Virus record (IMG/VR): IMGVR_UViG_3300019776_000960
Coordinates: 1 to 42,260 of that record
Length of the DNA: 42,260 nt
Strand: one strand, 5' to 3'
DNA from: a virus
Every line of letters begins with the position of its first letter. Positions within the stretch are counted from its first letter, which is position 1. The position numbers were made by a program, and so were the translations under genes. A model generated the notes under the pieces. That model was not told the DNA's origin. It was given only the letters and a program-made list of their open reading frames with translations, and did no database searches. Positions 38,741 to 42,260 of this stretch are shown in pieces.

Positions 38741-40119
38741 TGTTTTTGGATGGCTCTGTCTTTGGGTGGAATAGCGTCTTGAGTTTTAATGACCGTTCTT
38801 CTGATTTGAAATTCCATGTCTTCATCAAATTTGTTGTAATCACGTATTAGCCTAGGAATATCCAAAATCAATTCTTCGTTCAAAAATTGACTTACTTGAC
38901 CAACATTTTGTGCATTGCCCTTAGCATTCCCACTATTATTGGTTGCACCGGGCTTTGTTCCATAGCGGCTTGGGTCGATACCAAAACCCCAGTCGATGTT
39001 TGAATCAGCTTCTTGTTGATCAGGTAAGAAGTCGCCTGAAAAGTTTTTCTTGTCGATGACCTCAATTTTGATGGACTTTGCCAGTTCTGTGTCTTTTGCC
39101 GAAAGCTTTGTATTGATGTCTGCAAGAATAATTCTTCCAGCATTCTCAGCTCCGCTTATCACTTCAGTTACAAGGTCGATTACTTCCTGTCTGTAACCAA
39201 GTAGTTTCTGTTTTGCTGCTGGATCACCTTTTTGGAATTTGGCAACTAAATCATTCCAGTCGGTGTATTTTGATGACCAATACCAGTCTGGTACATATAC
39301 TACTACTGAAGCTCCGACGACATTACGAAGAATGTACTTTTTGAATTTTGTAGCATCTATTGAAATGTCTATTACTCCCTGTGTGATTAAAGGATAATAA
39401 TGCGGTATCGGATAAATCAATTCATCGGTTTCAACCCGCAGCAAATAAATGAAATTGGTTTGATTTTCATCAATTGCACGTTCATAAAGTGTTGTAGCAG
39501 AGTCGTAAACGTTGAATATTAAAGGTAATTTTCTTACTCTATTTGTATCATCAAGGCGTGGATTTTTTTCCCAGACAGCAGATAAGTAACAATGATCAAT
39601 TATGCCATCGTCATTAGGTTCAGCAAATCTAAAAGTCCAACCTTCTTTTGTTTCTACCATCGCAATGTAATCCTTATTTTTATTAAGGATGATTTCAACG
39701 GGTGAAAAATAATACTGCGAAAAATTATGAGCTGTAAGGGCTAAATATCTGTTATTGATATTCCACTTTCTGTTCCAGTCACGCCATTCTTTAAATTTTT
39801 TAAATTTAAATTTTTCCTCTCCTTCAGGTGTTTCTTCAATTACTCCAGCTTGAATACCAAGGGCGGCAATTTCAATCTGTGAAAGATGAACATTTTTCTT
39901 CGTTCGATAATTTGAGTTAATTACCTTTCTGAGATTTTCGGGAAAGAGATTATCTATTCCAGCCATCGACAAACCTTTTGTCTGCGAGGCAATATCATCT
40001 TTCACCTTAGTTTTTTTTGTCTTACCAGCCAAAATTTCTTGCGTCATCAGACTGGCAACATCACTTACCGCAAAAGCGATAGAGTGATTATTAATTTGTT
40101 TCGTTACAAAATCAAACAT
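38737..40119 (-). CDS. Portal protein
   Basis: 460 aa. Size, an N-terminal helical region, a central mixed domain (RYLALTAHNFSQYYFSPVEI; PIPHYYPLITQGVIDISIDA) and a Gly/Asn-rich loop (NIDWGFGIDPSRYGTKPG) match Bacteroidota phage portal proteins next to DUF6712 genes. It forms the dodecameric gate through which TerL packages DNA. Family call by pattern and context. Confidence 0.75.
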   Translation of the reverse strand: MFDFVTKQINNHSIAFAVSDVASLMTQEILAGKTKKTKVKDDIASQTKGLSMAGIDNLFPENLRKVINSNYRTKKNVHLSQIEIAALGIQAGVIEETPEGEEKFKFKKFKEWRDWNRKWNINNRYLALTAHNFSQYYFSPVEIILNKNKDYIAMVETKEGWTFRFAEPNDDGIIDHCYLSAVWEKNPRLDDTNRVRKLPLIFNVYDSATTLYERAIDENQTNFIYLLRVETDELIYPIPHYYPLITQGVIDISIDATKFKKYILRNVVGASVVVYVPDWYWSSKYTDWNDLVAKFQKGDPAAKQKLLGYRQEVIDLVTEVISGAENAGRIILADINTKLSAKDTELAKSIKIEVIDKKNFSGDFLPDQQEADSNIDWGFGIDPSRYGTKPGATNNSGNAKGNAQNVGQVSQFLNEELILDIPRLIRDYNKFDEDMEFQIRRTVIKTQDAIPPKDRAIQKQ

Positions 40120-40126
40120 GATTAAA

Positions 40127-40558
40127 TTAATATATTACAGGGTGTCCATTGAACTCAATTATTAGTCGCAAATAACAGTTTCTTATTTGCATAGTATCAG
40201 GCAAAAAAAGCCTTCTAATACTACTCCGCAGCATTTTGTTTGGAATTGTAGAACGAGCCGTTACGATAGGCTCACGAGCTGCTGAAGTATTGCTAATGTT
40301 CCTCATATTCCTTGCCAGTACTGCATTTTTGACAAAGACAATTTTACCAATTTTTTCTTTGTCAGTAGCATTATTTAGAATTTGCAAAACGATTTCATCA
40401 ATTGATTTTTGGGCTTCAATTGCTTTCAGGCGTTTTACTTTGTTAAGAAAAAAGCGATTGAAGCTGACATATTTTAGGGAAAAAACGACCGGGTTTTTGT
40501 CTCTATCGAACTGCTCCATCAGCTCCAGCATAGTATTGAATTTGATATTTGGTAACAT
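40127..40558 (-). CDS. Hypothetical head protein before portal
   Basis: 143 aa from ATG 40558 (MLPNIKFNTMLELMEQ). The start is chosen because it gives the same 31-base spacing to the late box as in two other units. Basic, with SSIRRLF and LRLIIEFNG near the end. It may be a head-completion or portal-associated factor; not recognised. Confidence 0.5.
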   Translation of the reverse strand: MLPNIKFNTMLELMEQFDRDKNPVVFSLKYVSFNRFFLNKVKRLKAIEAQKSIDEIVLQILNNATDKEKIGKIVFVKNAVLARNMRNISNTSAAREPIVTARSTIPNKMLRSSIRRLFLPDTMQIRNCYLRLIIEFNGHPVIY

Positions 40559-40588
40559 GGATACAATTTGCACCTGTTCAAAAAGAAA

Positions 40589-40599
40589 GAAAAGGACGA
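40589..40599 (-). promoter_or_regulatory. Late-unit box (portal unit)
   Basis: CTCGTCCTTTTC on the minus strand, ending 31 bases before 40558; C replaces the A/G at the second position. A TACTTTTA stretch upstream resembles a -7 element. Confidence 0.5.
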
Positions 40600-40636
40600 G
40601 AAAAAGATAAAAGTAGAGGTATGCGGGAGGGCAAAG

Positions 40637-40708
40637 GGTATCTTCGTTTCTTAGGGGATTGCCTCCGTAAAATTTAAAAGCAAAAATCCCCTAAGAAACG
40701 AAGATACC
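40637..40708. repeat. Perfect 24-bp inverted repeat
   Basis: The arm 40637-40660 (starting GGTATCTTCGTTTC) is exactly reverse-complementary to 40685-40708, with a 24-base A/T-rich spacer. No target duplication is seen at the flanks. The gap 40600-40763 contains no gene. It may be a terminator, a recombination site, a packaging-related site or a regulatory RNA. Confidence 0.85.
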
Positions 40709-40763
40709 AACACGGGGGGCGAGCCAAAGCAAAACTAATCCCTTAGTTCTACTTTGGTGGACG

Positions 40764-41138
40764 CTACTTGTAAACTTCTCTTGCGGTTGCGTATTGCAAT
40801 TGTTTTACAAGCTTGATTTGATTTTCAAGGTTTTTTAAAAGTTCATCAGCTTTTAGAATACGGTCTAATAATTCAAGCTTTAAATCTTTTTCAAACTCCT
40901 TTTTTAAAAACGGTTCAATTTCAAACTTCCTAATAAAAGGAATTACAGAGCCACAAATAAAATATTCAAAAGCTCGACCCTTGTACAAACAAAATACAAT
41001 TTCAAAAGCGTTTTGCCTTTTTGTCTTAACTGCAAAACAATTTGGAATAGGTTTTTTGAGTGGTCTCCCTGCGTGTAACCCGTGGCTCTGTATGTAGAAA
41101 TCTGCTTTTTGTCCTTTGTATTTAGACAGTTTCAGCAT
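40764..41138 (-). CDS. DUF6943-like protein
   Basis: 124 aa. The block PNCFAVKTKRQNAFEIVF, then CGSVIPFIRK, matches DUF6943, a family found in Bacteroidota beside RadC and mobile elements. Function unknown. Coupled to the upstream radC stop by TAATG. Confidence 0.7.
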   Translation of the reverse strand: MLKLSKYKGQKADFYIQSHGLHAGRPLKKPIPNCFAVKTKRQNAFEIVFCLYKGRAFEYFICGSVIPFIRKFEIEPFLKKEFEKDLKLELLDRILKADELLKNLENQIKLVKQLQYATAREVYK

Positions 41139-41593
41139 TATAATAAACCCTCATCGGCAAAAGATAAATAGTTTTGTTCTGCTAAAATCAAATGGTCTAA
41201 AAGTTGAATGTCCAATAATTTACCTGCTTCCTTAATTTTCTTTGTTACGTCCTTATCGGCTTGGCTTGGTTTTAGGTTTCCGCTCGGGTGGTTATGTGCA
41301 ATTATTATTGCACTCGCTGAACATTTCAAAGCGATGGTAAAAATTACTTTAGCATCTACATAAGTTCCCGCTGTTCCGCCACCGCTAACTTTGTAAAATC
41401 CTACAACTCTATTTGCACGGTTCAAACAAAGTAAAATCATTTCTTCTGTCCAGTAAAAGGTATCTGCATCAAAAACGGACCTGAACGCAATATGGCAATC
41501 TTTTGAACTCTGGATTTGAAATAATTCTGAAAGCTTAACTTTATTTTTATACTTTAGGCTAATTTCAATTTTGGGAATGATAAGATTATTCAT
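41138..41593 (-). CDS. RadC-family JAMM protein
   Basis: 151 aa. The JAMM/MPN+ metal motif H100-x-H102-PSG and S110xxD113 is clear. RadC proteins are widespread on mobile elements and phages; their cellular role is not known despite the name. Only the C-terminal catalytic domain is present, as is usual for phage forms. Confidence 0.88.
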   Translation of the reverse strand: MNNLIIPKIEISLKYKNKVKLSELFQIQSSKDCHIAFRSVFDADTFYWTEEMILLCLNRANRVVGFYKVSGGGTAGTYVDAKVIFTIALKCSASAIIIAHNHPSGNLKPSQADKDVTKKIKEAGKLLDIQLLDHLILAEQNYLSFADEGLL

Positions 41594-41635
41594 AAATTTG
41601 ATTGTTGTTAATTTCGGTTAATGATTATTTTTTTG

Positions 41636-41669
41636 GCGTGCCTTACTACTAATAAGGCACGCTTTTTTT
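41636..41669 (+). terminator. Plus-oriented terminator between minus genes
   Basis: A perfect 9-bp stem GCGTGCCTT / AAGGCACGC with loop ACTACTAAT, then seven T residues on the plus strand. No plus gene precedes it, so it may stop antisense RNA or act as a leader structure on the minus transcript. Confidence 0.6.
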
Positions 41670-41670
41670 G

Positions 41671-42060
41671 TTAGAAACTAAAGCTTAATATTTCCTTTTG
41701 CATATTAGCCCTATGTTCTAAACCCTTATTGATAGCATTATCAATAAATTCGGTAATAATCTTAACGTTTGTAAACTCAATCTCTCGGCCCTCGTGGTTT
41801 TCAATCCTCATCAAAATCCCTGAGCCGTCAAGCGTAGCCCTAAAATCTTTAAGGTTTTCCAATTTTTCATTAAAACCAAAGTATTGGTTTTTCATTGAAT
41901 TAAGGCTTTCCAACTTTTCAAAAACATCTGTGATGGTTTTTCCCTGGTCTGGGTTGTGGAGTGGTACAAAATCTTGTACGTTAGTGTTAGGTCCTACTTC
42001 TGTAAGGACAATAGCAGATTTTGAGCCGTTTTTTACGGCTTTTGTTGTTGTGTTTTCCAT
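41671..42060 (-). CDS. Hypothetical RadC-neighbour protein
   Basis: 129 aa, MENTTTKAVKNGSKSAIVL..., C-terminal half helical with FEKLESLNSMKNQYFGFNEK. Small proteins of this kind often lie upstream of RadC in Bacteroidota mobile DNA, but I cannot give a family name. The leader contains an ACCC/GGGT hairpin with the loop ACTACTAAT also found at 41645. 42119-42260 is A/T-rich with no visible gene. Confidence 0.5.
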   Translation of the reverse strand: MENTTTKAVKNGSKSAIVLTEVGPNTNVQDFVPLHNPDQGKTITDVFEKLESLNSMKNQYFGFNEKLENLKDFRATLDGSGILMRIENHEGREIEFTNVKIITEFIDNAINKGLEHRANMQKEILSFSF

Positions 42061-42260
42061 GATGTTAATTAATTATTTTTTTGGTAATTATCTGAAAAAT
42101 ACCCCACTACTAATGGGTTTTGCATATTTTCCATTACTCTAAATTACAAAAAAATAGCCTTTTTTCATAGCGTTTGCAACTTTTTTTTAAGTTAAATATC
42201 ACATTTTCAACATATTATAAGTTTTAACATTTTTTTCAAGTCACTTTTGTGACAACTTCC

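Noticed and set aside
40637-40708. Insertion sequence or MITE
   Set aside because: No transposase and no duplicated flanking bases (left GCAAAG, right AACACG).
1-42260. Terminal direct repeats of the window
   Set aside because: The first and last bases do not match, so circularity can only be proposed from gene order.
1-42260. CRISPR array
   Set aside because: No regularly spaced repeat/spacer series; the 11-bp repeats at 15553 are an operator-like array without spacers of constant unique sequence.

Overview
The window looks like an almost complete temperate tailed-phage genome (or prophage) of a Bacteroidota host, probably a Cytophagales-like organism. Support: A+T-rich sequence; a TAnnTTTG-type promoter element; a tyrosine integrase with Ser in place of the first catalytic Arg, as in CTnDOT-type integrases; RadC next to a DUF6943-like protein; and DUF4494-, DUF6712- and DUF7694-like proteins seen mainly in Bacteroidota phages. 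I recognise no host gene. If the molecule is circular, the two ends meet between the large terminase terminator (position 1) and the small gene starting at 42060.

Layout. (1) 1-12 kb, minus strand, late genes read from 11.9 kb leftwards: two tail-region proteins, an SGNH-esterase tail fibre, a surface protein, an S49-type head protease with a probable nested scaffold, major capsid protein, a tail-tube candidate, a PLD-like protein, a small-terminase candidate and TerL. (2) 12-16.5 kb, lysogeny and control: serine recombinase, tyrosine integrase, and an XRE repressor divergent from a small Cro-like gene across an 11-bp phased repeat array, followed by two convergent pairs of small overlapping genes. 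(3) 16.5-19.6 kb, gene-poor and rich in structured RNA: two good tRNAs (Tyr; initiator-like Met), two abnormal tRNA-like genes, three candidate pseudoknotted RNAs, several tiny membrane peptides and many terminators, ending in an origin-like segment with two perfect DnaA boxes. (4) 19.6-27.7 kb, plus strand: a tightly packed early operon set of small, mostly unknown proteins (DUF4494, ASCH, MYG1, DUF1523-like, DUF7694, DUF2786, zinc-ribbon). I see no polymerase, helicase or primase. (5) 27.7-40.6 kb, minus strand, late genes read leftwards: head protein, portal, DUF6712 adaptor, connector candidates, a lysis cassette (M15 endopeptidase, probable u-spanin, two holin candidates), tape measure and two distal tail proteins. 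(6) 40.7-42.1 kb: DUF6943-like, RadC and one unknown gene.

How it fits together. Most late transcription units appear to begin with the same box (RTGTCCTTTTC on the minus strand), usually 31 nt before the first start codon and usually after a terminator. Five boxes head five late units. Two small oppositely oriented genes (7419-7694 and 34567-34866), each with a strong terminator, lie exactly at unit boundaries like morons. The structural genes are split by the oppositely oriented early block, so protease and capsid genes lie downstream of the tail fibre rather than after the portal.

Most unusual signals: the repeated late-unit box, the 16.8-17.4 kb pseudoknot and tRNA-like RNA cluster, a perfect 24-bp inverted repeat at 40637-40708, and a tRNA-like leader lacking a T arm at 25725-25796. 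All functional statements come from reading sequence and protein motifs; no database search or folding program was run.
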